A stretch of DNA of 61,673 nucleotides, from positions 1 through 61,673 of the forward strand of contig JAMCWA010000091.1 in NCBI GenBank assembly GCA_023475165.1, read 5' to 3'. A program made the translations under genes and the position numbers. The DNA is from Bacillota bacterium (GTDB taxonomy: Bacteria; Bacillota; Sulfobacillia; JAMCWA01). The notes below the pieces were generated by a model. That model made no database searches. It had not been told where the DNA came from and saw nothing but the letters and a program-made list of their open reading frames with translations. This document shows positions 1 through 7,995 of this stretch, one piece after another (positions within the stretch are counted from its first letter, which is position 1; each line of letters starts with the position of its first letter).

Positions 1-111
1 CAGCCCAGATGCTAGGAGCGACCAGGCTCCGAAGCGAGGCGTACTAAGTGGTACGTTGAGCGAGGAGCCGCCGGAGCAACACCGCAAGAGGGTGTTTTTC
101 AACGGTCTCCT
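1..111 (-). repeat. Family A element, cut by window edge
   Basis: Left-truncated by the window start. Read on the minus strand it begins at the terminal repeat AGGAGACCGTTGAAAAAC (about 94-111) and runs through the GGCTCC...GGAGCC hairpin to GCATCTGGGCTG. It is flanked by TA at 111-112. It closely matches the copies at 2377-2662 and 14482-14721, and it ends about 60 bp before the following coding sequence. Confidence 0.85.
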
Positions 112-172
112 ACTCAGATAATAGAGATAGAGTATAGTGAGGGAGGATAAACATAGAGGGGGTATCTAGAGC

Positions 173-1204
173 ATGCTGACCTCCGATAGTAACGGTCAGG
201 CCTTGCGCCTTCCCTTGGCCGTGTTTCGGGCAAAACGGTCCTATACCCTGGGGTTTCTGTTCCTTGGGTTGCTGAGTCTTATCGCTCTCTGGTTGGTTTT
301 GACCCTCAAAACCATCAGTATTCTGGCGGATGGGCGGGAGATCACCCTCAAGACCCGGGTCGGGACAGTGACCGAGACTTTGAAACAGGCGGGGATTAAG
401 TTAGGTCCCAAAGACGTGGTTGAGCCGGATGTGTCACGGCGGCTGGCCAACCAGATGGCCATCCGGGTTAACCGCGCCGTCTCGGTTAGCCTGGAAGCTG
501 ATGGCTTCGGCCAGGTCATTTTATCGGCTGGCGGTACTGTCAAGGACGTACTGGCGGAGACCGGGGTGACCCTGGGTCAGGCGGACCGGATTGCTCCTGC
601 TCTGGAGACGGCCTTGCTGCCCGGGATGAGGATCCGGGTGGTCCGGGTTAGGGAGGAGGTTGCCACCCAGCAGGTCGAGTTGCCCTACCGGCTGGAACGT
701 CACGAGGATACGACGTTGGATGCTGGGCAGATCCGCCTGCTGCAAAAAGGGGAGGCAGGGCTAAAAGAGGTTATCTACCATACCATATATGAAGACGGCA
801 AGAAGATCAAAAGCGAGATCCAGGGCGAAAGGGTCATCAAAGAACCGATAACAGAGATCGTAGCCTATGGAACGGCGGGGACCATTTCCCGTGGTGGCCG
901 GACCATCAGATTCAAAAAAGTTATCGATATGGTAGCCACCGCCTATACCGCTGGGCCCGAGAGCACTGGACCCTACGCCACAGGTTATACCAGTACCGGA
1001 GTCAGGGCCACCTACGGAATTGTGGCCGTCGACCCCCGGATCATTCCGCTTCATTCCCGTCTTTATGTTGACGGGTATGGCTTCGCCGTGGCCGAGGATA
1101 CCGGCGGGGCCATCAAGGGCAACCGGATTGACCTATGCTACGACTCGGTCCAGGAGGCCCTGGATTGGGGACGGCAACGGGTCAAAGTCTATGTCTTGGA
1201 TTGA
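173..1204 (+). CDS. yabE: YabE/RpfB-like cell-wall protein (DUF348-G5-3D domains)
   Basis: 343 residues. A membrane anchor lies at about 24-46, followed by two DUF348 repeats (about 47-160), a G5 domain (about 165-240) and a C-terminal 3D domain (about 250-343) with the conserved pattern VDPRIIPLHSRLYV and EDTGGAIKG. The family comprises resuscitation-promoting-factor-like or lytic-transglycosylase-like enzymes acting on peptidoglycan outside the cell. The ATG start has a GAGGGGG site ten bases upstream. As in B. subtilis (yabE-rnmV-ksgA) it lies just before rsmA, but no rnmV lies between. Enzymatic activity is inferred from the 3D domain only. Confidence 0.85.
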   Translation: MLTSDSNGQALRLPLAVFRAKRSYTLGFLFLGLLSLIALWLVLTLKTISILADGREITLKTRVGTVTETLKQAGIKLGPKDVVEPDVSRRLANQMAIRVNRAVSVSLEADGFGQVILSAGGTVKDVLAETGVTLGQADRIAPALETALLPGMRIRVVRVREEVATQQVELPYRLERHEDTTLDAGQIRLLQKGEAGLKEVIYHTIYEDGKKIKSEIQGERVIKEPITEIVAYGTAGTISRGGRTIRFKKVIDMVATAYTAGPESTGPYATGYTSTGVRATYGIVAVDPRIIPLHSRLYVDGYGFAVAEDTGGAIKGNRIDLCYDSVQEALDWGRQRVKVYVLD

Positions 1205-1324
1205 AGCATGTCCCTGTCGCCGTCTTTCTTTATACGCCTGCGCGTCAAGCCTTGTGCTCCTCTCACTTGGAGCTTCTTGCGCAGTTTGTCAGTAGTCTCT
1301 CAGAAGGTCTGCCGAGGTTGGCCA

Positions 1325-2269
1325 ATGTTTGAAGGACGTCTTACCTCCCCTTCCGTCATCAAGGGACTGATGGCCAGACACGGTTTTCGTTTCGACCGCA
1401 GGTTGGGCCAGAACTTCCTTGTCGACCATAATCTTCTGCAAAAGATCGCGACGGCCGCCGAGCTCGGCCCCCGGGACCTGGTCCTTGAGGTGGGTCCCGG
1501 TTTTGGGACCTTGACCCAGGCGCTCCTGCCGCGGGCGGGCCGGTTGGTGGCGATAGAATTGGACCGCAGGCTCTGCCCGGTCCTGAGAGAGACCCTGGGG
1601 GACGCCTCCAATCTCAAGATTATTTTTGGGGACGTCCTCAAACTCCAACTCGACGAGATATTGGATCAGGAGGAAAAGGTCCTGGCTTCCCAAGAGCAGG
1701 GTGGTGACGCGGTCGCTGTTGAAAAGGGTGGTCCTCCTGGTTCCTCTTTGAAGTCGGCCCCTAAGCGCAAAGCAGTGGCCAACCTGCCCTACTACATCAC
1801 TACTCCTGTGATTACCAGACTGCTGGAGCCCAGGTTAGACCTGGACCGCATCCTCATCATGGTCCAATGGGAAGTGGCCCAGCGGTTAATAGCCAGACCG
1901 GGGACCTCGGAATACGGGGCACTGACGGTGTTCGTTAACTTTTCCACTCATCCGTCGCTGGTAACTCGGGTCCCCCGGACGGCTTTCTTCCCTCAGCCCG
2001 AGGTAGACTCGGCGGCCATCCTTCTCAAGACCCTTCCTCCTCCGGCGGGTGTTGACGCGAGCCTGTTTTCCCGGGTGGTCCGGGCGGCCTTTGCCCAGCG
2101 CCGTAAGACCCTGGCGCGGGCGCTGGCTGGTGGGCTCGGTTTGGACAAGCCCCTTCTGGAGGAGCGCTTACTTCGGGTGGGAATAGACTGGAAGAGGCGG
2201 GGAGAGACTCTTTCCAGGGAGGAGTTTGTCTCCCTGACCGGGGCCCTGGAGGATTTACTTGAAAGATAA
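1325..2269 (+). CDS. rsmA: 16S rRNA dimethyladenosine transferase RsmA/KsgA
   Basis: 314 residues. It dimethylates the two adjacent adenines in the 3'-terminal helix of 16S rRNA using S-adenosylmethionine during late 30S assembly. Visible motifs are GQNFLVD near the N-terminus, the SAM-binding LEVGPGFGTLTQAL and the catalytic NLPYYITTPV. The frame stays open another 39 codons upstream, but the ATG at 1325 gives the usual family N-terminus. It is longer than typical (270-290 residues) because of a hydrophilic insert of about 35 residues just before NLPYYI. It follows yabE by about 120 bp, and a repeat block follows its stop. Confidence 0.93.
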   Translation: MFEGRLTSPSVIKGLMARHGFRFDRRLGQNFLVDHNLLQKIATAAELGPRDLVLEVGPGFGTLTQALLPRAGRLVAIELDRRLCPVLRETLGDASNLKIIFGDVLKLQLDEILDQEEKVLASQEQGGDAVAVEKGGPPGSSLKSAPKRKAVANLPYYITTPVITRLLEPRLDLDRILIMVQWEVAQRLIARPGTSEYGALTVFVNFSTHPSLVTRVPRTAFFPQPEVDSAAILLKTLPPPAGVDASLFSRVVRAAFAQRRKTLARALAGGLGLDKPLLEERLLRVGIDWKRRGETLSREEFVSLTGALEDLLER

Positions 2270-2304
2270 CGCGTGACCCGTAAGCCTAAACCACATCTCT
2301 TACA

Positions 2305-2768
2305 AGATCCCCATGCCGCCTGCGGCGGCACCATAAAGGAATGAAGCGGCAGGGTGGCGACGGGCGGGCGATTGTTAGGAGACCGCTATATCGCACTATT
2401 TCGCGATTTTTAAAGGTTTGCGGCCAGAGACCTAAAAACACCCATCTGCGGTGTGGCGCAATCTGCAAGAAAGAACCTTTTTGTTAAAGGGGCATTACTA
2501 TCGCAGATTGTCGCTCCGGCGGCTCCTCGCTCAACGCACCACCTAGTACGCCTCGCCTCGGAGCCTTGTCGCTCCTAGCATCTGGGCATTTTTGAGCGGT
2601 CTCGCCCTCGCGGTTCCACTATCGGGTAAACCACTCAAAACGCAGTTCGTCAGCTGTCTCCTAACCGAGCGATTTCGCGGAGACGCGATGGGGCCGGCGC
2701 AGGCGACCGCAAGCGATGATGGCAACGCTTGAGCGGAGCCTTGGTAGTAGGTGGTTTGCTTCAGGGTA
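2305..2768 (+). repeat. Family B element, split by a family A copy
   Basis: The left half (2305-2376) has CCATGCCGCC, the GCCGCC-TGC-GGCGGC hairpin, and the ACCATAAAGGAATGAA and GGTGGCGACGGGCGGGCG blocks. The right half (2663-2768) has GGCGACCGCAAGCGATGATG and ends GGTTTGCTTCAGGGTAG. Between them sits the complete A element 2377-2662. Removing that leaves a continuous B element of about 180 bp comparable with the copy at 42943-43252. Confidence 0.75.
2377..2662 (+). repeat. Family A element, complete, TA-flanked
   Basis: Starts AGGAGACCGCT after TTA-type flanking sequence (TA at 2376-2377) and ends CAGCTGTCTCCT followed by TAA. Internal complementary pairs include GCAATCTGC (2458-2466) with GCAGATTG (2503-2510), GGCTCC with GGAGCC, and TTTTTGAGCGGT (about 2589-2600) with ACCACTCAAAA (2630-2640). 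This copy carries an extra stretch of about 45 bp near its left end (2388-2433) that other copies lack. It has no credible open reading frame. Confidence 0.85.
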
Positions 2769-2784
2769 GGGAGTGTTGAGATCA

Positions 2785-3255
2785 GTGTTTTTCTTCAGTC
2801 CAACCAAGGGCCGGCTGACCTTTGAGAAGATGTTTCAAGATATCCTGGATTATATTGCCGAGGATGTCGGGGCCAGCTATAAGCTCATTGTTGGGACTGA
2901 CTCGCAGACCAGGGATGAGGTTTGCTTTGTCACTGCCGTGGTCATCCACCGCGTTGGAAAAGGGGCGCGCTATTTTTATGCCAAAAAGTACGACCGCAAA
3001 ATGGCCAGCCTCCGTCAGAAGATCTTCTATGAGACCTCCCTCAGCCTGAGTCTGGCTAGCCGGCTGGCCGAGAAAATCGCCACTCATGGACCGGCCAGGA
3101 TGGGAGTCGAGATTCATCTGGACGTGGGTACGGAAGGACCCACCAAGGAAATGATTCGAGAGATCGTCGGAATGGTTGTGGGTAGTGGTTTCGACGCCAA
3201 GATCAAGCCGGAGTCTTTCGGAGCCAGTACGGTAGCGGATAAACATTCCAAATAG
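2785..3255 (+). CDS. YkuK-like ribonuclease H-fold protein (DUF458)
   Basis: About 156 residues, matching the YkuK/DUF458 family, a predicted RNase H-like fold with no settled function. Recognisable features are the N-terminal SPTKGRLTFE, the acidic strand LIVGTDSQT, and the central VGMEIHLD-type strand (here VEIHLDVGTEGPT). The start is uncertain: GTG at 2773, TTG at 2776 and GTG at 2785 are in frame. I take 2785 because AGGGAG at 2767-2772 is correctly spaced only for it. It follows a B repeat directly and precedes the etf operon by about 200 bp. Confidence 0.75.
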   Translation: MFFFSPTKGRLTFEKMFQDILDYIAEDVGASYKLIVGTDSQTRDEVCFVTAVVIHRVGKGARYFYAKKYDRKMASLRQKIFYETSLSLSLASRLAEKIATHGPARMGVEIHLDVGTEGPTKEMIREIVGMVVGSGFDAKIKPESFGASTVADKHSK

Positions 3256-3331
3256 GTCTGCACCAAATCTATCCCAACTTCCCTTAAAAATAGGGGATTT
3301 ATTTAAGTAAGATTTAAATTATAAAACCCTA

Positions 3332-3361
3332 TTGCAAGATTAGCCAACCCTGCGTTATACT
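3332..3361 (+). promoter_or_regulatory. Sigma-A-type promoter for etfBA-fixCX
   Basis: TTGCAA (3332-3337), an 18-bp spacer and TATACT (3356-3361) lie about 90 bp before the etfB start in an AT-rich gap. Confidence 0.55.
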
Positions 3362-3449
3362 ACTTGTGATATGGGTAACGTACCTCAGACCGGTTTTCGG
3401 TCTCAATAACCTCCAACATCTACTTTGGTTCTACAGGGGGGATCAGGTT

Positions 3450-4268
3450 TTGCACGCCGTTGTTTTTGTGAAGCAGGTACCCGACTCCACCGAGGTCAGG
3501 ATTGACCCACGTACCAACACTCTCATGCGGGAAGGCGTCCCATCCATCATCAATCCCTACGATGCCCATGCCGTTGAGGAAGCCGTTCGGCTTAAAGAGC
3601 GGTTCGGTGGGAAGGTCACTGTCATCAGCATGGGGCCGCCGCAGGCCAGGGAGGTCTTGAAGCGCTCCATCTCTTTTGGCGCTGATGTTGGAGTCCTGGT
3701 CACCGACCGCGCTTTTGGTGGGTCCGACACCCTGGCCACCAGCTATATCCTGAGCCAAGCCTTACGTAAGGTGGCCGAACAAGAGCCGGTGGACATTGTT
3801 CTTGCCGGGAAGCAGGCTATCGATGGGGATACGGCCCAAGTGGGGCCAGGCATCGCGACCAGGATGGGCTGGCCGCAGTTAACCTATGTTATGAACATCA
3901 TTTCCGTTGATCCGGATAAACGGGAGATCGTCGTAGAAAGGAAGTTGGAAGGGGGCAAGGAGATCGTCAAAGCAAGACTGCCCGTTCTCCTGACTGTGGA
4001 AAAGGGCATCAACGAACTTCGCTACGCGACCTTTCCTAACTTGCTGCGAGCCGCCCGTTACGAGGTTACCATGTGGGGCAAGGATCAGTTAGCGGTGGAT
4101 CCCGGCAAGATCGGCTTGAAGGGCTCTCCTACCACCGTTGGGAGGATTTTCCCGCCGCCGCCCCGAGAAGGCGGGGAGAAATTGCCCGGTGGCGACGACA
4201 ATCCCGATCAGGTGGCGGCCCTCTTAGCCGATCTGCTAATAAAACGAAACCTCATCGCGGACCGGTAG
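3450..4268 (+). CDS. etfB: Electron transfer flavoprotein beta subunit (EtfB/FixA)
   Basis: 272 residues. Beta subunit of an ETF-type flavoprotein that receives electrons, in bifurcating members from NADH, and passes them on to EtfA FAD. N-terminal HAVVFVKQVPDSTEVRID and the NPYDAHAVEEAVRLKE block are family hallmarks, as are GKQAIDGDTAQVGP and the C-terminal signature around LPVLLTVEKGINELRY. The TTG start at 3450 follows a run of six G residues (3436-3441); the frame is open 28 codons upstream but that part is not family-like. It is the first gene of the etfB-etfA-fixC-fixX set, with a gap of about 130 bp to etfA. Confidence 0.92.
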   Translation: MHAVVFVKQVPDSTEVRIDPRTNTLMREGVPSIINPYDAHAVEEAVRLKERFGGKVTVISMGPPQAREVLKRSISFGADVGVLVTDRAFGGSDTLATSYILSQALRKVAEQEPVDIVLAGKQAIDGDTAQVGPGIATRMGWPQLTYVMNIISVDPDKREIVVERKLEGGKEIVKARLPVLLTVEKGINELRYATFPNLLRAARYEVTMWGKDQLAVDPGKIGLKGSPTTVGRIFPPPPREGGEKLPGGDDNPDQVAALLADLLIKRNLIADR

Positions 4269-4401
4269 GGAAGCCGGCTGGTACTCCAAAATAACATACG
4301 AGGCAGTTTTAGGCCCAGGGGGCGGGCCCGGCGGCAAGCTTTAGGCTAGCCTGCCCTTAGAGGGAGAACCACGGATGGGTTGGAAGACGGAGGGAACAAG
4401 C

Positions 4402-5442
4402 ATGCCAGAAGTTACAAAAGAGGTTCTGGATCTATCCGCCTACAAAGGGGTATGGGTTTTCCTGGAACAGGTCGGCGGGGAGGCAGCCCCCGTCTCCTGG
4501 GAGCTATTGGGGGTAGGGCGAAAACTGGCCCAGGATCTGGGGGTGGAATTGGGCGGAGCCCTCCTGGGATACGGCGTGGAACACCTGGCGCAGGAAGCCT
4601 TTGCCCACGGAGCAGACATCGTCTATTTGATGGATGACCCGATCCTGAAAAACTACCGTACTGACCCCTATGCCAGGGGAATGATCAATCTTATTCGGAA
4701 GCACCGGCCGGAAATCGTCCTGATGGGCGCCACGACTTTGGGCCGGGATCTCTCGGGCGTCGTAGCCACGGAACTGGAGACTGGACTAACGGCCGACTGC
4801 ACCATGCTGGAAATCGATCCGGAGAAGAAACTCCTAAAGCAGACTCGCCCGGCCTTTGGGGGCAACATTATGGCCACTATCCTGACCAAGGACCGTCGTC
4901 CCCAGATGGCCACGGTCCGGCCCCGGGTCATGCCTATGCCTGCCCGAATCTCGGGCCGTACCGGACGGCTGGTGAAGGAAGAACTGGGGGTCCAGGAAGA
5001 AGATGTCCTGACCAAGGTGTTGGAGTTGGTCAAGGAGCCAGGGAAAGCCGTCTACCTGGATAAGGCCGAGATCATAGTCTCGGGTGGCCGTGGTCTGGGC
5101 GAGAAGGCGAACTTTGCCTTGATAGAGGAATTGGCTCAGGCCTTGGGAGGTACTGTGGGCGCCTCCCGTGCTGCCGTAGAAGCCGGATGGATTTCTGCTG
5201 ACCACCAGGTAGGTCAGACGGGCACCACCGTCCGGCCCAAGATCTATTTTGCCATTGGGATTTCGGGAGCCATCCAGCACCTGGTAGGGATGCAGACCTC
5301 TGATGTCATTGTGGCCATCAACAAGGACCCGGATGCGGCCATTTTCAAAGTGGCGACCTACGGTATCGTCGGCGACCTGATGAAAATCGTTCCGGCCTTG
5401 ACCAGGGAGTTCAAGAAGCGCCTGGGCACTACCGGGGCTTGA
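4402..5442 (+). CDS. etfA: Electron transfer flavoprotein alpha subunit (EtfA/FixB)
   Basis: 346 residues. The C-terminal FAD-binding domain is clear: [40 protein letters not shown] and [11 protein letters not shown]. The N-terminal domain matches FixB-type EtfA, with no extra ferredoxin domain. Two ATG codons are possible. 4402 has GGAGGG seven bases upstream and 4375 has AGGGAG eight bases upstream; 4402 gives the more usual N-terminus. Its stop is 13 bp before the fixC start. With EtfB, FixC and FixX it would form the membrane-associated FixABCX complex. Confidence 0.92.
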   Translation: MPEVTKEVLDLSAYKGVWVFLEQVGGEAAPVSWELLGVGRKLAQDLGVELGGALLGYGVEHLAQEAFAHGADIVYLMDDPILKNYRTDPYARGMINLIRKHRPEIVLMGATTLGRDLSGVVATELETGLTADCTMLEIDPEKKLLKQTRPAFGGNIMATILTKDRRPQMATVRPRVMPMPARISGRTGRLVKEELGVQEEDVLTKVLELVKEPGKAVYLDKAEIIVSGGRGLGEKANFALIEELAQALGGTVGASRAAVEAGWISADHQVGQTGTTVRPKIYFAIGISGAIQHLVGMQTSDVIVAINKDPDAAIFKVATYGIVGDLMKIVPALTREFKKRLGTTGA

Positions 5443-5455
5443 GGAGGGACCAAGA

Positions 5456-6751
5456 GTGGTTAACGAGAGATTTGACGCCATTGTGGTGGGGGCCGGACCG
5501 TCCGGAACGGCGGCGGCCACGACCATGGCCAGGGCCGGTTTGAAGGTCCTTCTTTTGGAAAAAGGGGAGTTTCCCGGGGCCAAGAACGTTATGGGCGGTA
5601 TCCTTTACCGTCATGCGACGGAAGAGTTTGTGCCGGGATTCTGGAAGGAGGCACCTCTGGAGAGGCCGATCACCGACAAGCGGATGTGGCTTTTGACCGG
5701 GGATTCGGCTATCACCGCCGGTTTTAAGACCAGGCGTTATTTTGACGAACCCAACAGCTTCACCGTCCTGCGAGCCAAGTTTGACCGGTGGTTTGCCCAA
5801 AAGGCGGTGGAGGCCGGGGCCACCCTCATCACCGAGACCGTAGTGGGGGATTTCCTTTATGAGGATGACCGGATCGTGGGGGTCAAGGTGGAACGGGAGG
5901 ACGGCGAGGTCAGGGCTGATGTGGTGGTGCTGGCCGAAGGCGCCAATGCCCTTCTTTCCCGCAAGGCCGGCTTGCGTGGTGATATCCCTCCGGAACACGT
6001 GGCCGTGGCGGTGAAGGAACTCATCTCTTTGCCCAAGGAAAAGATCGAGGACCGCTTCAACCTGGAAGAGGGCCAGGGAGCAGCTATTGAGATGGTGGGG
6101 GAGTCCACTCGCGGCATCTTTGGGACGGCCTTTGTCTATACCAATAAGGAGTCTATTTCCATCGGGTTGGGGGTCATCCTCTCTCACCTGATTGAGAGGA
6201 AATTCGCCCCCTACGATCTTTTGGATGCCTTCAAGCAGCATCCCATGGTCAAGCCCCTGATAGCCGGGGGAGAAACCAAAGAATACATGGCCCATCTGAT
6301 CCCGGAGGGAGGCTACAAGGCCATGCCCAAGCTCTACCGGGACGGGCTTCTCCTGGTGGGTGATGCGGCCATGTTTGTAAACTCTCTGCGAGGTGAGGGC
6401 TCCAACCTGGCCACCATCTCCGGTAAATTGGCGGGAGAGACGGTCATTGAGGCTAAGAAGCGGGGGGACTTCTCCGCCGGGACCCTGTCTTTGTACCGGA
6501 GGAAGTTGGAAGAGTCCTTTGTCCTGAAGGATCTTAAACAATACCGTAACGTGGCGGAGTTCTTTGAGGAGAATCCGCACTTCTTCAACCTGTATCCCGA
6601 GCTGGCCGGTCAGGCCGCTTATGAGTTCTTCAAGGTGGATGGGGTACCCAAACGGGAAAAGCAGCGCAAGATCATGGAGATGATTAAAGGTAAGCGTTCC
6701 CTTCTATCCATCGGTGGCGACCTTTTCCGGGCCTGGCGGGTGTTGGGGTAA
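5456..6751 (+). CDS. fixC: FixC-type FAD oxidoreductase (ETF:quinone oxidoreductase-like)
   Basis: 431 residues. An N-terminal dinucleotide-binding fold, AIVVGAGPSGTAAA, is followed by the LLLEKGEFPGAKN segment of the FixC/ETF-QO family and, near 300, LLLVGDAAMFVNSLRGEG for the FAD pyrophosphate. It accepts electrons from EtfAB and passes them to quinone, with the low-potential branch expected to reach ferredoxin in bifurcating complexes. The GTG start has GGAGGG seven bases upstream and lies 13 bp after etfA. It lacks a C-terminal Fe-S domain, which is supplied by fixX next door. Confidence 0.92.
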   Translation: MVNERFDAIVVGAGPSGTAAATTMARAGLKVLLLEKGEFPGAKNVMGGILYRHATEEFVPGFWKEAPLERPITDKRMWLLTGDSAITAGFKTRRYFDEPNSFTVLRAKFDRWFAQKAVEAGATLITETVVGDFLYEDDRIVGVKVEREDGEVRADVVVLAEGANALLSRKAGLRGDIPPEHVAVAVKELISLPKEKIEDRFNLEEGQGAAIEMVGESTRGIFGTAFVYTNKESISIGLGVILSHLIERKFAPYDLLDAFKQHPMVKPLIAGGETKEYMAHLIPEGGYKAMPKLYRDGLLLVGDAAMFVNSLRGEGSNLATISGKLAGETVIEAKKRGDFSAGTLSLYRRKLEESFVLKDLKQYRNVAEFFEENPHFFNLYPELAGQAAYEFFKVDGVPKREKQRKIMEMIKGKRSLLSIGGDLFRAWRVLG

Positions 6752-6837
6752 GCCGGGGCCGGCCGAAAAATCAACCCAATCGATGGGCTTTTCCCAGCGG
6801 CCTCCTGGGCGCATCCACTCTTTAGGGGGGAGATTTT

Positions 6838-7119
6838 GTGAAGCTGGAAGATAAACTCTTTTTGGTCCGGTTTCAGCCGGACAAAACGTCCCATCTCCAC
6901 ATTGTCGAAGGGGACATTTGCCTAAAGCAATGCAAGGAGAAACCTTGCACCTTCTTCTGTCCGGCCAAGGTTTACGAATGGCATGACACCGAAGAACGTA
7001 TTCAAACGGCCTACGAGGGGTGCCTGGAATGCGGGACCTGCTGGATTGGTTGCCCCTATGACAACATCGATTGGTCTCATCCCCGGGGTGGGTTTGGCGT
7101 AATGTACAAGTTTGGCTGA
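6838..7119 (+). CDS. fixX: FixX ferredoxin-like protein
   Basis: 93 residues. A small 4Fe-4S protein with Cys-rich blocks CLKQCKEKPCTFFCP (about 29-43) and CLECGTCWIGCP (about 61-72), the FixX arrangement. It is expected to carry the cluster completing FixC, corresponding to the C-terminal domain of mitochondrial ETF-QO. The GTG start has GGGGGGAG five bases upstream. It is the last gene of the operon. Its 3' end is partly duplicated 72 bp downstream. Confidence 0.9.
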   Translation: MKLEDKLFLVRFQPDKTSHLHIVEGDICLKQCKEKPCTFFCPAKVYEWHDTEERIQTAYEGCLECGTCWIGCPYDNIDWSHPRGGFGVMYKFG

Positions 7120-7199
7120 GAAGGATGAGCCTACACCTCCTTCACACCACGCCTTCGGCTTCCCTTTGACGTAAAATACAAGTTTGGCTGCGAAGGATG
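7093..7199 (+). repeat. Partial direct duplication of the fixX 3' end
   Basis: 7093-7127, spanning the last codons of fixX and its stop, is repeated at 7165-7199 with a few changes; both contain TACAAGTTTGGCTG followed by GAAGGATG. The copies are 72 bp apart, so they are in frame, but the copy has TGC where fixX has its TGA stop. This looks like a decayed tandem duplication with no gene product expected. Confidence 0.7.
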
Positions 7200-7248
7200 G
7201 GGAAATTGGACTGATGGAGCTGGGGAGTGGGCTCTGCCAAGCCAGCCC

Positions 7249-7325
7249 CAGGAGATCTCCATGCCGCCTTCGGCGGCACAAGAATGAAAACGTCGCTTCA
7301 GCGGGCGTCCGGGTCGATTTGCAAC
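7249..7325 (+). repeat. Family B element, left part
   Basis: Begins AGGAGATCTCCATGCCGCC with the GCCGCC-TTC-GGCGGC hairpin, then ACAAGAATGAAAACG and TCAGCGGGCGTCCGGGTCGA. It has no right end. A similar TCAGCGGG...GGGTC stretch occurs near 26195-26215. Confidence 0.6.
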
Positions 7326-7441
7326 GGCCTTAATTCTTAATGGGTTCTTAATGGGTTGAGTCAGAGGGCGGTTGGTCAGTTTTGGAGCCAATCGCCTTTT
7401 TCTTTGGTGAGTTTTCTGCAATCGCTCCAGCAAATTGGTTC

Positions 7442-7471
7442 TTGACACTGGGCCAGTCCCACTGATAAAAT
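7442..7471 (+). promoter_or_regulatory. Upstream veg promoter (sigma-A type)
   Basis: A perfect TTGACA (7442-7447), an 18-bp spacer and TAAAAT (7466-7471). It is the first of two promoters in tandem before veg. Confidence 0.7.
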
Positions 7472-7482
7472 TACTAGTTTGC

Positions 7483-7511
7483 TTGACGAGGGGGGGTATT
7501 TGTGATAAAAT
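7483..7511 (+). promoter_or_regulatory. Downstream veg promoter (sigma-A type)
   Basis: TTGACG (7483-7488), a 17-bp spacer and TAAAAT (7506-7511), about 40 bp upstream of the veg start. veg is also very strongly transcribed in B. subtilis. Confidence 0.7.
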
Positions 7512-7552
7512 CACGTTGTTGGAAACCGTAGTTGGACGAAGAGGTGATGCAG

Positions 7553-7831
7553 ATGGCTCCGAAGAATATCCTTCTGGACATCAGGAACGATCTGGAACCC
7601 CATGTGGGGGAAAGGATCAAGGTCAGAGCCAACCGGGGGAGACGGAAATTCCTGGAGCAGGAAGGAATCCTGGAGAGGACCTATCCCAGCATCTTTGTCA
7701 TCAAGTTTGAAGAAGCGGACAATAGGAATAGACGGCTGTCCTTCAGTTATACCGATGTCCTCACCGACAGTGTCCAGCTCATCGTGAGAGGTGAAAAAGG
7801 AGATAGAAAGATAGAGGCTTCGCTGCGATAA
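7553..7831 (+). CDS. veg: Veg family protein
   Basis: 92 residues. Small, highly expressed protein conserved next to oriC in Firmicutes; in B. subtilis Veg affects biofilm matrix gene expression, but its biochemical role is unsettled. Family signature: GERIKVRANRGRRK, GILERTYPSIFVI and SYTDVLTDSVQL. In-frame TTG (7532) and ATG (7547) codons precede, but ATG 7553 has AGAGGT at the right distance and the usual MAPKN-like start. It is monocistronic, with tandem promoters in front and two hairpin terminators behind. Confidence 0.92.
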   Translation: MAPKNILLDIRNDLEPHVGERIKVRANRGRRKFLEQEGILERTYPSIFVIKFEEADNRNRRLSFSYTDVLTDSVQLIVRGEKGDRKIEASLR

Positions 7832-7914
7832 ACACCTGGGTCAAGGGCCCAGGTGTCTCAGTTTTGGTGTCGATCAGGGCCCCGGTGGGAAAACCGCCGG
7901 GGCCTTGGTTCTTT
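7832..7914 (+). terminator. Double hairpin terminator after veg
   Basis: First stem ACACCTGGG (7832-7840) / CCCAGGTGT (7848-7856), then CTCAGTTTTGG. Second stem GGCCCCGG (7878-7885) / CCGGGGCC (7897-7904), followed by TTGGTTCTTT. Confidence 0.75.
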
Positions 7915-7995
7915 GGAGTCACCTCTCTCCCTCAGTTTGCATAACATGGTGAACAGAAGGAGCATTCTGCTCACGGGCGGAAGGGAGGGAGAACA

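Noticed and set aside
5429..6580. Long minus-strand open frame of 383 codons opposite fixC
   Set aside because: It is antisense to a clear FixC gene with good motifs. The antisense frame has no domain, and long shadow frames are common in GC-rich DNA.
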